Shown here: piece by piece, positions 44,493 to 53,450 of the stretch | How the letters are laid out: every line of letters starts with the position of its first letter | Numbering within the stretch: position 1 is the stretch's first letter | DNA from: Burkholderiaceae bacterium | GTDB taxonomy: Bacteria > Pseudomonadota > Gammaproteobacteria > Burkholderiales > Burkholderiaceae | NCBI GenBank assembly: GCA_018261955.1 | Contig: JAGTRK010000001.1 | Coordinates: 186,001 to 250,000 of the forward strand | Direction of reading: 5' to 3' | Length of the DNA: 64,000 nt | Translations under genes and position numbers: made by a program | Notes under the pieces: model-generated | What the model was told of the DNA's origin: nothing | The model's database searches: none | Seen by the model: only the letters and a program-made list of their open reading frames with translations

Positions 44493-45755
44493 TTAATTGG
44501 CACCGTAGGAAATACGGCGATTTTTAAATCGACCTTCCTCAGTGGTATTGTCGCCCACAGGTTCAGTATCGCCTTTACCACTGGCAGTCATCAAATCAGT
44601 TGGGATACCTTCTTTAGCGAACATCGCTTTCAATGCTTTGGCACGGGCCTCAGACAATTTCAAATTACTTGCTGGATTACCCACGTTATCGGTGTGACCG
44701 ACCACGCTCAATTTTACGCCTGCTTTGGCACACAACTGCATGGCTGGAACCGCTTTTTTCAACTCGATGATATCCGCTGTTGGCAAAGCCGCAGAGCCTG
44801 AGGCAAAGTTCACCACGTACAACCCCAAAGCATTTGACAATGCCGCACCATCACATTTACCACTGGCTTCTAATGCTGCCAATGCTGTCAAGTATTTGCT
44901 TTTCGCGTCACCCATTGCCGCATTGGCATCAAACGGTGCAGGTGCTGCAGGCGCAGAGACCACGGGCGGTGTGACTGTCGGAGGAGCCACAGGTGCTTTT
45001 ACAGCGGGTGTCGCCGTACCGCATGAACGCAATGCCCACAATGCAATCGCACCCAAAATCAGCAAGGGCAATAGCCATTTTAACAAGCCCCCTGCGGATT
45101 TGCCGCCAGCCACTGTTGCGCCACCGACTGCACCCAGCGTCCCCGATGTGGCATCGCCCAATGCGCCACCAAATTTAGATGCAAGGTTACCAAAGAAGCC
45201 ACCGATAGAACCCCAACCCAACCAACTTGCGATTTGTGCGGGCAGGGTTTTTTCGAGGTGCGGTATTTGATTGGCCAGTAAATTGCTCAAGCCATTTGCG
45301 TTCAAATTATTGCCCACGACGTAATTTTTCAACATACCAAACAGTGCGGGCGCAACCAAGGCGGTTAAACCTTTAATGCCGCTGGTCGCTTGAGCGGGTG
45401 CGCCAGTCAGGTGTCCCAACTGCTCACCCAAACCATTGGCTTTATCGCCAAACAGTGAGCCCAAGATTTTACCGCCTTGTTCGCCCAATGAGTGTACGCC
45501 TGATTCGCTCGCCAATAAGTTTGGCAAGTTATGCAGAATATTTGCGTCAACGCCTTTATCGGTAATTGCGCTGAGTAAACCCGCAGTGCCTTGTGCGGTC
45601 GATGATTTGTTTAAAATACCTGATAACAATGTGGGTAAGATCGCATCCAAAGCCTTAGACGCAACACCCCCTTCTAAACCAAATAAAGAACCCGCTTTGG
45701 ACACCAAAATTGGAACCAACGAAGATTTCGCTAAATCTAATAAATTTAAAGACAT
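44493..45755 (-). CDS. DUF937 protein with membrane segment and OmpA-like C-terminus
   Basis: 420 residues. The first about 180 are DUF937-like: MSLNLLDLAKSSLVPILVSKAGSLFGL, leading into repeated Leu/Gly-rich helices. A Gly/Ala-rich stretch and one membrane helix (LLKWLLPLLILGAIALWALRSCG, about 224-246) follow, then a Pro/Val/Ala-rich spacer. An OmpA domain spans about 315-418 (GHTDNVGNPASNLKLSEARAKAL). Cysteines near 301 and 342 may form a disulfide. The membrane-Cys-OmpA tail closely resembles that of the SucC fusion. No cleavable signal peptide is visible. Confidence 0.88.
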   Translation of the reverse strand: MSLNLLDLAKSSLVPILVSKAGSLFGLEGGVASKALDAILPTLLSGILNKSSTAQGTAGLLSAITDKGVDANILHNLPNLLASESGVHSLGEQGGKILGSLFGDKANGLGEQLGHLTGAPAQATSGIKGLTALVAPALFGMLKNYVVGNNLNANGLSNLLANQIPHLEKTLPAQIASWLGWGSIGGFFGNLASKFGGALGDATSGTLGAVGGATVAGGKSAGGLLKWLLPLLILGAIALWALRSCGTATPAVKAPVAPPTVTPPVVSAPAAPAPFDANAAMGDAKSKYLTALAALEASGKCDGAALSNALGLYVVNFASGSAALPTADIIELKKAVPAMQLCAKAGVKLSVVGHTDNVGNPASNLKLSEARAKALKAMFAKEGIPTDLMTASGKGDTEPVGDNTTEEGRFKNRRISYGAN

Positions 45756-46070
45756 GATTAACCCTTTCAGGAAAACATCGAAAAATAAAAAAGTAAATTC
45801 ACAAAAAAAGCATCTGTGAGGCGTTCATCATACACACAATCTTTAAGATTTCTATCAAAGAGGGGTACTTTTTACGCATATGCCGATCATGTTTTTGTAA
45901 TTATAAATGAATAGTTATTAAGGTTGATTTGTGTGTGATGTTTGGTTACTTTGAAATGATATGAGAAAGCATTCACCGATTTTATGGAGAGAAATTTTTG
46001 CAATCGAATCTTTAAGGAATTAACTTATGCTATTATCGATATATTGAATGCATATTTTAGTGAGGATTTT
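45756..46070. other. intergenic region between divergent genes
   Basis: About 315 bp, A/T-rich, between two divergent genes. An upstream extension of the next frame (from 45984) shows no homology. Nothing else is recognisable. Confidence 0.45.
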
Positions 46071-46424
46071 ATGAGTGGCATCCCTTCTTATCGTGAATTG
46101 ACCAGTGATATCAATAAAAATTTAACTTCATTTCGCAAAGAGTCGCCCGACATGATGAAAGCGTTTGGCGAGATGGCGCGTGCGGCGACCACTTCGGGGG
46201 TATTGGATGAGAAAACCAAGGAATTAATTGCGGTTGCCATCGCGGTGGCAGTGCGTTGTGACGGCTGTATCGGCTTTCATGTCAAGGCTTTGGTACGCTT
46301 GGGTGCAACGCGTGAAGAGCTCAACGAGATGCTCAATATGTGTGTGTATCTCGGCGGTGGGCCGTCTTTGATGTATGCGGCCAACGTATTGGCAGCGTTT
46401 GATGAGTTTAGTGCTGCGTCTTGA
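46071..46424 (+). CDS. AhpD-like carboxymuconolactone decarboxylase family protein
   Basis: All-helical thiol protein of the CMD/AhpD superfamily; 117 residues. The redox motif CDGCIGFH has Cys63, Cys66 and His70, the arrangement used by AhpD in peroxide reduction relays. C-terminal LGATREELNEMLNMCVYLGGGPSLMYA is typical. The start ATG at 46071 has GAGG 6 bp upstream. A DUF2892 gene follows about 110 bp later. The substrate is unknown; redox activity is inferred from the CxxC. Confidence 0.9.
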   Translation: MSGIPSYRELTSDINKNLTSFRKESPDMMKAFGEMARAATTSGVLDEKTKELIAVAIAVAVRCDGCIGFHVKALVRLGATREELNEMLNMCVYLGGGPSLMYAANVLAAFDEFSAAS

Positions 46425-46535
46425 TGGTTTTGGATTGTTTTGTGTGCGGGCTGATTTGGTTGTAGAATGCATCACCACAAAGCAAAGGACGTGGTTTGAG
46501 GTGGTTTTTGAAGGGGTTTATTTTAGGAGAGTAAC

Positions 46536-46718
46536 ATGGCAAATGTTGGTGGAATGGATAAAAAAGTCCGCATCGCGGTCGGTGCGGTTTTGGTGGTTTT
46601 AGCGGTTTTGGGCTATGGCGTGCCTTGGACTTGGATTGGTTTGGTGCCTTTGTTGACGGGCTTGTTTAATTTCTGCCCTTTGTACGCCTTGTTGGGTAAA
46701 AATACCTGCAATAGGTAA
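46536..46718 (+). CDS. DUF2892 small membrane protein
   Basis: 60 residues with two hydrophobic segments, the DUF2892 pattern: N-terminal MDKKVRIAVGAVLVVLAV and C-terminal LTGLFNFCPLYALLGKNTC. In YgaP this domain is the membrane anchor of a rhodanese, and stand-alone copies accompany sulfur-transfer and efflux genes. Two cysteines (in FNFCPL and NTC) are conserved in the family. A TTAGGAGAG precedes the ATG. Confidence 0.9.
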   Translation: MANVGGMDKKVRIAVGAVLVVLAVLGYGVPWTWIGLVPLLTGLFNFCPLYALLGKNTCNR

Positions 46719-46736
46719 GCACTTGATGAACCATGC

Positions 46737-46768
46737 AAAAACCCCACGGAGCAGTTTGTGGGGTTTTT
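46737..46768 (+). terminator. terminator after the DUF2892 gene
   Basis: AAAAACCCCAC/GTGGGGTTTTT stem with a 10-nt loop; A and T tracts on both sides suit both the DUF2892 gene and the convergent arsR-type gene. Confidence 0.85.
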
Positions 46769-46795
46769 GTTTGAGGCAATGCCGATAGACTGAGG

Positions 46796-47179
46796 TTATT
46801 TGTGTTGGGATACCTCGGCGAGCAGGGCGGTTTGTGCTTGTTGTTGGCGTTGAAGGTGTTTGACAATATTGTCACAGACCACGTCGCACAACTCGTACAC
46901 TGCTTCGTCGGTGATGCGGTAGTACACGCTGTTGCCTTTGGATTCGCGCGCGACCACGCCTTGTTGGGCGAGCAGGGATAAATGGCGCGAGATGTTCGCA
47001 GCGGTATAGCCACAAATTTGTGCCAAATCACCGACGTTGCGCTCACCTTGGCGCAATTCATTGAGTATCGTCAAACGCGTGGGCTCAGAAAGCACATGGA
47101 AGTATCGAGCCACCGCTTGTATTGTGGCAGGTGGCATGTCTTTTTTCACAGGGGTTTGGGAAGTGTTTTCGGTAGTCAT
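46796..47179 (-). CDS. ArsR-family transcriptional regulator
   Basis: Winged-helix repressor; 127 residues. DNA-binding core SEPTRLTILNELRQGERNVGDLAQICGYTAANISRHLSLLAQQGVVAR. Three cysteines: Cys56 in the HTH region and Cys98/Cys102 in the C-terminal helix (ELCDVVCDN). The classic ArsR metal motif ELCVCDL is missing, so the sensor chemistry is probably different, possibly thiol or persulfide based; this is inferred. It is divergent from the RND operon, sharing a 136-bp A/T-rich promoter region, so it very likely represses it. Confidence 0.92.
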   Translation of the reverse strand: MTTENTSQTPVKKDMPPATIQAVARYFHVLSEPTRLTILNELRQGERNVGDLAQICGYTAANISRHLSLLAQQGVVARESKGNSVYYRITDEAVYELCDVVCDNIVKHLQRQQQAQTALLAEVSQHK

Positions 47180-47315
47180 TTGCGCATGATACTCGAATTT
47201 AACTCAATCAGTATTTAAGCAATTATTGAATTTGCAGTAAAACAACAAACTAATTAATCAATTAACTATTTAATTAAATGCGGTATAATTATTTCATGAC
47301 AAAATGAGGTGGTAT
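47180..47315. promoter_or_regulatory. shared arsR / RND operon control region
   Basis: 136 bp, strongly A/T-rich, with overlapping inverted TTAATTAA-like sequences at 47250-47280 that would suit an ArsR-type operator. On the plus strand a perfect TATAAT lies at 47284-47289, 27 bp before the adaptor start; its -35 is weak, as expected for a regulated promoter. Confidence 0.55.
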
Positions 47316-48332
47316 ATGAAACTTAATCGCAAGTGGGTATTCGGTATCTTGTTGGTGGCGGCACTGGTCGTTGGGTGGTGGATGTTTTCTAAAAAACCCA
47401 CACCTGCGCCCATCGCAATGGCTACACCCAATATCGCGACCTATAAAATCACCGCAGGTGGCAGTGCAGGGATGACCAGTTTTGACGGTGTGGTCGAGTC
47501 CGTACGCCAAAGCACCATCGCAGCGCAGGTCGCGGGCAATGTGGTGCAAATCCATGTGCGTGCGGGTGACCGTGTGCGTGCAGGTCAACCACTGTTACGC
47601 ATTGATGGTCAAGCCGCAGAGCAAGCCGCCATCGCCGCGCGTGCTGAGTACGAGCGTCAAGTTATGTTGTACAACAAAAAATACATCAGCAAAGCCGCAC
47701 TGGATCAAGCAAAAGTGCAAATGAGCGCGGCAACCGCACAGTCGGGATTTTTCCTGATTAAAGCACCGTTCTCAGGTGTGGTCACCGATGTGGGTGCCAA
47801 ATTGGGTGAAATGGCGATGCCAGGGATGCCGTTATTACAAATGTTTGACCCATCGTCCATGCGCGTAAGCGCGCAAGTGCCGCAGTCGCAACTGGCGCAA
47901 GTGCCCAGTTCTGCCACTGCTCGTGTTGAATTATCGGGCATGACGGATGCCAATCAATGGCTTGTGCCTGCGTCTATGGAAGTGCTGCCCGCTGTAGATG
48001 CGCGCACCCACAGCGGTACGATACGCTTGCTTTTGAGTAAAACCAATGTCGATTTGGTCCCAGGTACGTTTGCTCGCGTATGGATGGAGTTGCCTGCCAG
48101 TGCAAACCCAGCGACCCCAACGATTTGGATTCCTGCCGCTGCTGTGGTGCGCCGTGGTGAGATGAATGCGGTGTATGTCAAATCAGCGCAAGGGGTATTT
48201 TTGTTGCGTCAAGTGCGCATTGGTCAATCACAAGGCGACAAGGTGCAAATCCTCACAGGCTTGTCGGCGGATGAGGAAATTGCCATCGACCCGCAAGCGG
48301 CCGCCAGTGCCGAATCTGAATCTAAAAAATAA
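47316..48332 (+). CDS. RND efflux periplasmic adaptor (membrane fusion protein)
   Basis: HlyD/AcrA-type adaptor; 338 residues. One N-terminal membrane anchor (about residues 7-25) is followed by a lipoyl-like half motif (GVVESVRQSTIAAQVAGNVVQIHVRAGDRVRAGQPLLRID). A very short helical hairpin comes next (residues about 90-125), then the second half lipoyl (FFLIKAPFSGVVTDVGAKLGEMAMPGMPLLQM) and a beta-barrel. GAGGTG precedes the ATG at 47316. It bridges the RND pump and the TolC-like channel encoded downstream. Confidence 0.93.
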   Translation: MKLNRKWVFGILLVAALVVGWWMFSKKPTPAPIAMATPNIATYKITAGGSAGMTSFDGVVESVRQSTIAAQVAGNVVQIHVRAGDRVRAGQPLLRIDGQAAEQAAIAARAEYERQVMLYNKKYISKAALDQAKVQMSAATAQSGFFLIKAPFSGVVTDVGAKLGEMAMPGMPLLQMFDPSSMRVSAQVPQSQLAQVPSSATARVELSGMTDANQWLVPASMEVLPAVDARTHSGTIRLLLSKTNVDLVPGTFARVWMELPASANPATPTIWIPAAAVVRRGEMNAVYVKSAQGVFLLRQVRIGQSQGDKVQILTGLSADEEIAIDPQAAASAESESKK

Positions 48333-48361
48333 TTGATGAACACGGTTCAATAGGAATCACG

Positions 48362-51300
48362 ATGAGCACAACGGATAAACATCAAGCACACGAACCCAGC
48401 ACCGAGACCGATACGACCAAGATGGGGATTTCGGGGCGCATCGCCGCGTTTTTTCTCAATGCGCAAATCACGCCTTTATTGGCGTTGGTGGCGTTGTTGC
48501 TGGGGGTGTTTGCGGTGATGGTCACGCCACGTGAAGAAGAGCCGCAGATTAACGTCACCATGGCGAATGTCTTGATTCCGTTTCCAGGTGCATCGGTCAA
48601 AGATGTTGAGCGCATGGTGTCCACGCCTGCCGAGCAGGTGTTGGGGCAAATCGCGGATATTGAGCATGTGATGTCGGTCTCACGCCCCGGTATGGCGGTG
48701 GTGACCGTACAATATAAAGTCGGCGTACCACGCACCGAAGCCTTGGTGCGTTTGTACGACACGCTCAATTCAAATTCAGATTGGTTACCGCACAATTTGG
48801 GCGTGGGCAATCCGATTGTCAAGCCCAAAGGGATTGACGATGTACCGATTGTGACTTTGTCTCTATTTGATAAATCGCCCAATGCTGATGCGCAGGATTT
48901 GGAGCGCGTGGCGCACAGTTTAGAGTCTGAAATTAAACGGGTTGCAGGCACGCGTGAGGTCAAAACCATCGGTGGCCCTGGGCGTGCTGTGATGGTGGAA
49001 TTAGACGCGGCACGCATGTCGAGCACGGGTGTGGGTGTGAATGAGGTGCGCGGCGCACTGCAATCGGCCAATTTGGGCGCACCAATTGGCAACCTGCTTA
49101 CAGGTAATCAAACCGCACTCATCGAAGCAGGACCATACTTACAAAATGCCCAAGAAGTGGGCGAGCTCATCGTTGGTGTATCGGGCGGTCATCCCGTTTA
49201 TCTGCGTGATGTGGCGAATGTACGCGATGGCGCACCACCACCATCTAACTACGTGTGGTATGGCAAAGCAGTCGATGAACAAAGTGGCTTTGCTGAGTAT
49301 CCAGCCATCACCATGAGCATCACCAAAAAACCTGGGTCGAACGCGATTGATGTCGCCGACTCGGTGATGAAGCGCGTCGGTGAATTGAAAAACACCATGA
49401 TTCCCGCCAATGTCGAAGTGGCTGAAACCCGTAATTACGGCGCGACCGCCAATGATAAAGCCGTCAAACTGATACAAAAACTGATTTTTGCCACGCTCTC
49501 GGTGGTGGCTTTGGTGTATTTTGCCTTGGGCAAACGCGAAGCGGCGATTGTTGGTGCGGCGGTGGCATTGACCTTGATGGCAACGCTGTTCGCTTCGTGG
49601 GCATGGGGCTTTACACTCAATCGGGTGTCCTTGTTCGCGCTGATTTTCTCCATAGGGATTTTGGTCGATGATGCGATTGTGGTGGTGGAAAATATCCACC
49701 GACATCAACAACTGTTCCCGCATAAAACCTTGGCGCAACTCATTCCCGCCGCGGTGGATGAGGTCGGTGGTCCCACGATTTTGGCGACGTTGACCGTGAT
49801 TGCGGCACTTTTGCCGATGGCGTTTGTCAGCGGTTTGATGGGGCCGTACATGAGCCCGATTCCAATCAATGCGAGCATGGGGATGCTATTGTCACTCGCG
49901 ATTGCCTTTGTGGTCACGCCGTGGATGGCGCGGTTGTGGCTCAATCCCGTTGCCCATCACAGCGAGGGTCTGTCAGGCAAGTTGCGTCCGATTTTTAACA
50001 AAATATTTCGTCCCTTGCTCAACGAGCAGGACGAAAAAAAAGGCGTGCGTGCGCGCTTCAAACTCGGTTTGTGGGTGTTTGGCCTGATTGCGTTTTCAAT
50101 GATTTTGCCTGTGCTCGGTTTGGTGCAGTTGAAAATGCTGCCGTTCGACAATAAATCTGAATTTCAAGTGGTGGTCGATATGCCTGCGGGCACATCACTC
50201 GAACAAACCTCGGCCGTGTTGCACGAGCTCGGCGCGCATTTGGGACAAGTGCCTGAAGTGACCAATTATCAAGCCTACGCAGGCACGGCCGCGCCGATTA
50301 ATTTCAATGGTTTGGTGCGCCAATACTATATGCGCAGTGGCGGCGAGTTTGGTGAATTGATTGTGAACCTAAAAGACAAACACCACCGCGATGACAAGAG
50401 CCACACCATCGCCATGCGTTTGCGCCCCGAACTACAAGCCATTGGCGCAAAATATCATGCGAATATCAAAGTGGTTGAAGTGCCACCTGGTCCACCAGTA
50501 CTTTCACCGATTGTCGCTGAGGTGTATGGCGCGGACGATGCGGTGCGCACCAAAATTGCCAAAGAGGTGCGCGCGGTGTTCGCAAACACCGAAGGCATTG
50601 TTGATATAGACGATAGTGCACCTGCGGATGCGCCACGCACATTGCTCGTGGTCGATCGTCGCAAAGCCATGTTGCTCGGCGTGCCACAGCAATCGATTGT
50701 CGGCACATTGCGTGCGGGTTTGTCGGGCGAGGCGGTGACGTATTTACACAATCAGAGCAAATACCCCGATGCGGTCACGCTACAATTGCCCGCGGACAAA
50801 CAAGGCAGTTTGGACAATCTGCTTGCGCTCACCGTGCGCAATGCTCAAGGGCAAAGTGTGCCGATTCGTGAATTGGTGACGGTCAGTGACACGGTGCGCG
50901 AACAAGCGATTTACCACAAAGATTTGCTGCCTGTGAATTACGTGGTGGCGGATATGGCGGGTAAGGTGGACAGTCCTTTGTACGGCATGTTTGGGATGCG
51001 CAGCGATATTGCCAAAATTACTTCACCTGACGGCGGTGTATTGAAGGACTATTTCATCAAGCAACCCGACGATGTTTATCGTGGCTATTCGGTGAAGTGG
51101 GATGGCGAGTGGCAGATCACGTATGAGACCTTCCGCGACATGGGGATTGCCTACGGTGTCGGTTTGATTATGATTTATTTATTGGTGGTGGCGCAGTTCG
51201 GCTCGTATCTGACACCGCTGATTATCATGGCACCGATTCCATTGACCATCATTGGTGTGATGCCAGGGCACGCATTGCTTGGTGCGCAGTACACCGCCAC

Positions 51301-51631
51301 CAGTATGATTGGCATGATTGCGCTGGCGGGGATTATTGTGCGCAACTCAATTTTATTGGTGGATTTTATTCGATTGCAAACCGAGCAGGGGATGCCGTTT
51401 GCGCAGGCGATTATTGACTCCGCGGTGACCCGTGCACAACCGATTATGCTCACGGGCTTGGCGGCGATGATGGGCGCGTTCTTTATTTTGGACGATCCGA
51501 TTTTTAATGGCTTGGCCATTTCGCTGATTTTCGGGATTTTTGTGTCAACGATTTTGACCTTGGTGGTGATTCCACTGTTGTACTTTGTCGCTTATAGAAA
51601 AAAATTCAGTAAGAAATACACGAGTCAGTAA
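48362..51631 (+). CDS. RND efflux inner-membrane pump (AcrB family)
   Basis: Proton-driven exporter; 1089 residues. Twelve-helix RND topology with two large periplasmic loops. The proton-relay aspartates Asp436/Asp437 lie in GILVDDAIVVVENIHRH. The N-terminal loop begins PREEEPQINVTMANVLIPFPGASVKDVERMVSTPAE, a subgroup found widely in betaproteobacteria. Substrate cannot be read from the sequence; the heavy-metal (CzcA) pattern is not evident, so small organic or sulfur compounds are more likely. It lies 29 bp after the adaptor gene. Confidence 0.94.
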   Translation: MSTTDKHQAHEPSTETDTTKMGISGRIAAFFLNAQITPLLALVALLLGVFAVMVTPREEEPQINVTMANVLIPFPGASVKDVERMVSTPAEQVLGQIADIEHVMSVSRPGMAVVTVQYKVGVPRTEALVRLYDTLNSNSDWLPHNLGVGNPIVKPKGIDDVPIVTLSLFDKSPNADAQDLERVAHSLESEIKRVAGTREVKTIGGPGRAVMVELDAARMSSTGVGVNEVRGALQSANLGAPIGNLLTGNQTALIEAGPYLQNAQEVGELIVGVSGGHPVYLRDVANVRDGAPPPSNYVWYGKAVDEQSGFAEYPAITMSITKKPGSNAIDVADSVMKRVGELKNTMIPANVEVAETRNYGATANDKAVKLIQKLIFATLSVVALVYFALGKREAAIVGAAVALTLMATLFASWAWGFTLNRVSLFALIFSIGILVDDAIVVVENIHRHQQLFPHKTLAQLIPAAVDEVGGPTILATLTVIAALLPMAFVSGLMGPYMSPIPINASMGMLLSLAIAFVVTPWMARLWLNPVAHHSEGLSGKLRPIFNKIFRPLLNEQDEKKGVRARFKLGLWVFGLIAFSMILPVLGLVQLKMLPFDNKSEFQVVVDMPAGTSLEQTSAVLHELGAHLGQVPEVTNYQAYAGTAAPINFNGLVRQYYMRSGGEFGELIVNLKDKHHRDDKSHTIAMRLRPELQAIGAKYHANIKVVEVPPGPPVLSPIVAEVYGADDAVRTKIAKEVRAVFANTEGIVDIDDSAPADAPRTLLVVDRRKAMLLGVPQQSIVGTLRAGLSGEAVTYLHNQSKYPDAVTLQLPADKQGSLDNLLALTVRNAQGQSVPIRELVTVSDTVREQAIYHKDLLPVNYVVADMAGKVDSPLYGMFGMRSDIAKITSPDGGVLKDYFIKQPDDVYRGYSVKWDGEWQITYETFRDMGIAYGVGLIMIYLLVVAQFGSYLTPLIIMAPIPLTIIGVMPGHALLGAQYTATSMIGMIALAGIIVRNSILLVDFIRLQTEQGMPFAQAIIDSAVTRAQPIMLTGLAAMMGAFFILDDPIFNGLAISLIFGIFVSTILTLVVIPLLYFVAYRKKFSKKYTSQ

Positions 51632-51653
51632 CTTTAATTTTTAGGAGAAAAAA

Positions 51654-51863
51654 ATGACTTCATGGGGTTTAACACGTCTGATGGGCGGCTCATTCATCCT
51701 TATTTCATTGGCTTTGGGCGCGCCAGCCAGTCCACTGTTTGTCAGTCAATGGTGGTTGGCGTTTACCGCGTTTGTGGGTTTGAATTTCGTGCAAAGCGCG
51801 TTTACCTGCTGGTGCTTGCCTGAGAAAATTTTCCGCAAACTCGGCGTTAAAAGTGGGTGCTAA
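51654..51863 (+). CDS. DUF2892 small membrane protein within the RND operon
   Basis: 69 residues, two hydrophobic helices, DUF2892 type (WGLTRLMGGSFILISLALG and FTAFVGLNFVQSAFTCWCLPEKIFRKLG). Cysteines occur in the FTCWCL motif and at the C-terminus. TTAGGAG precedes the ATG. Its position between the RND pump and outer-membrane genes is the unusual point. It is a second DUF2892 protein within 5 kb. Confidence 0.9.
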   Translation: MTSWGLTRLMGGSFILISLALGAPASPLFVSQWWLAFTAFVGLNFVQSAFTCWCLPEKIFRKLGVKSGC

Positions 51864-51892
51864 TTCGGTAGATGTTACGTAGAGGAACAGGT

Positions 51893-53299
51893 ATGAAATT
51901 CACATGGACAGCCCCAAGCACATGGAGTGCATTGGCAAGTGGCGCACTCGCCATTGCACTGGCATTTCCAATCTGGGGACAAGCGGGTGAGTCTCTGAGT
52001 TTGACGGAAGCAATCACTGCTGCGCAAATCCATGACAAAGAATACTTGGCATCACAAACCTTGGGCGACACGGCGGACGCATTGCGCAGTCAAGCCAACA
52101 GCCTGTGGCGACCACAAATCATGGCGACGGCTGCGATTGCCAAATCAAGCCACGAAACCCGTGTGGCGGGCGCGCAATTCTCGGCAGCGGCTTTTGGCGC
52201 AAATCCCATCACGGGCGCAAATTTCAACACCGACATCAACCGAGGCGATGCTTTTGAATGGGCGGTGAGTGCCAAACAACCTTTGTTCAACTTGGCACGC
52301 AATGCGCAAAGCACGCAATTGAAAACCGCCGCATCCATGACCGATTTGCAAAAAATGGACGCGCAGCAAGCGATGATTGTGCGCATCTCTGAACGCTATT
52401 TTGACGCGCAATTGGCGCAGCAAAAATTGCAGTTACTGAGCGCGCAACTCAATGCCACACAAAAATTTGCTGAGGAAGCGAAATACCGCTACGACATTGG
52501 CAATCGCCCAATTACTGAAGTCTACGAAGCGCAAGCACAATTGGCGCGCATCCAAGCCGAGCACTATGGTGCGCAAAGCGATGTGCAACTTAAATTACAA
52601 CGCTTACAAGATGCCATCGGACATGTGCCCAGCACTTTGCCGAACAGCATTACGCTCAAAGAGCCTTTGCCCAAACTCGACGATGTGGCTGTTTGGCTCG
52701 ATAAAGCGCGCAACAACAATATCGAGTTAAAACTACAAAGTTTGGCGGTGCAAAATGCCCAAGCCAAAGCCAATGAATACGCGATAGGTGCATCGGCATC
52801 GTTGGATTTGGTCGGGCAAATTGGACGCAAAAAACTCACAGGTGATGGCGACTATGGCAATGCGAGTAATCGTGAAAACACCAGCATGGTGGGTTTACAA
52901 TTGACCGTTCCCTTGTATACAGGTGGCTATAACAGCGCGAAACACAAGGAAGCGCAAGCCGCGCTGAAAAAAGCGCAATTGGATTTGGCGAGTGCGAATG
53001 AACGTGTGGCACAGCAGGTCAATGGTGCGTGGTTGGGCGCGCAAACTGCGCAATTGCAAGTCACTGCGTTGACCCGCGCGCTCAAAGCGTCTGAGGCTCA
53101 GTTAGATGCTACCAAAACAGGGCAAGAGGTTGGACACCGCACTTTACTCGATGTGCTCAATGCGCAAAACCAAACCACCCATACACGCATTCAACTCGAA
53201 TCTGCCAAACAAAATTATGTGCTCTCGCGTTTGCGTTTGAGTGCGTTGGCGCAGGACTTGGACGTGGATTTAATTACGCAAATGGTGAATGATAAGTAG
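51893..53299 (+). CDS. TolC-family outer-membrane efflux channel
   Basis: 468 residues with a signal peptide ending near WGQAGES. Two internal TolC repeats: LSLTEAITAAQIHDKEYLASQ to about 230, and a second repeat from about 240 with VPLYTGGYNSAKHKEAQAALKKAQL. Long heptad-rich helices form the periplasmic tunnel. The start is ATG at 51893 behind AGAGGAA. Final gene of the efflux operon. Confidence 0.93.
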   Translation: MKFTWTAPSTWSALASGALAIALAFPIWGQAGESLSLTEAITAAQIHDKEYLASQTLGDTADALRSQANSLWRPQIMATAAIAKSSHETRVAGAQFSAAAFGANPITGANFNTDINRGDAFEWAVSAKQPLFNLARNAQSTQLKTAASMTDLQKMDAQQAMIVRISERYFDAQLAQQKLQLLSAQLNATQKFAEEAKYRYDIGNRPITEVYEAQAQLARIQAEHYGAQSDVQLKLQRLQDAIGHVPSTLPNSITLKEPLPKLDDVAVWLDKARNNNIELKLQSLAVQNAQAKANEYAIGASASLDLVGQIGRKKLTGDGDYGNASNRENTSMVGLQLTVPLYTGGYNSAKHKEAQAALKKAQLDLASANERVAQQVNGAWLGAQTAQLQVTALTRALKASEAQLDATKTGQEVGHRTLLDVLNAQNQTTHTRIQLESAKQNYVLSRLRLSALAQDLDVDLITQMVNDK

Positions 53300-53401
53300 C
53301 CGCATACGTCATCTATTTAATTGACATCGCTGGATTGTTTCGCGGTAATTTTGCTCACAATGACGTTCTCGATTGAGTGAACAGCGCGACCCATCTCATG
53401 T

Positions 53402-53431
53402 AAAAAAATCCCAGCCAATGCTGGGATTTTT
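53402..53431. terminator. bidirectional terminator between tolC-type gene and fpr
   Basis: ATCCCAGC/GCTGGGAT with 4-nt loop CAAT, flanked by A7 and T5 runs. Confidence 0.88.
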
Positions 53432-53450
53432 GATGCGACAACACCAAAGA

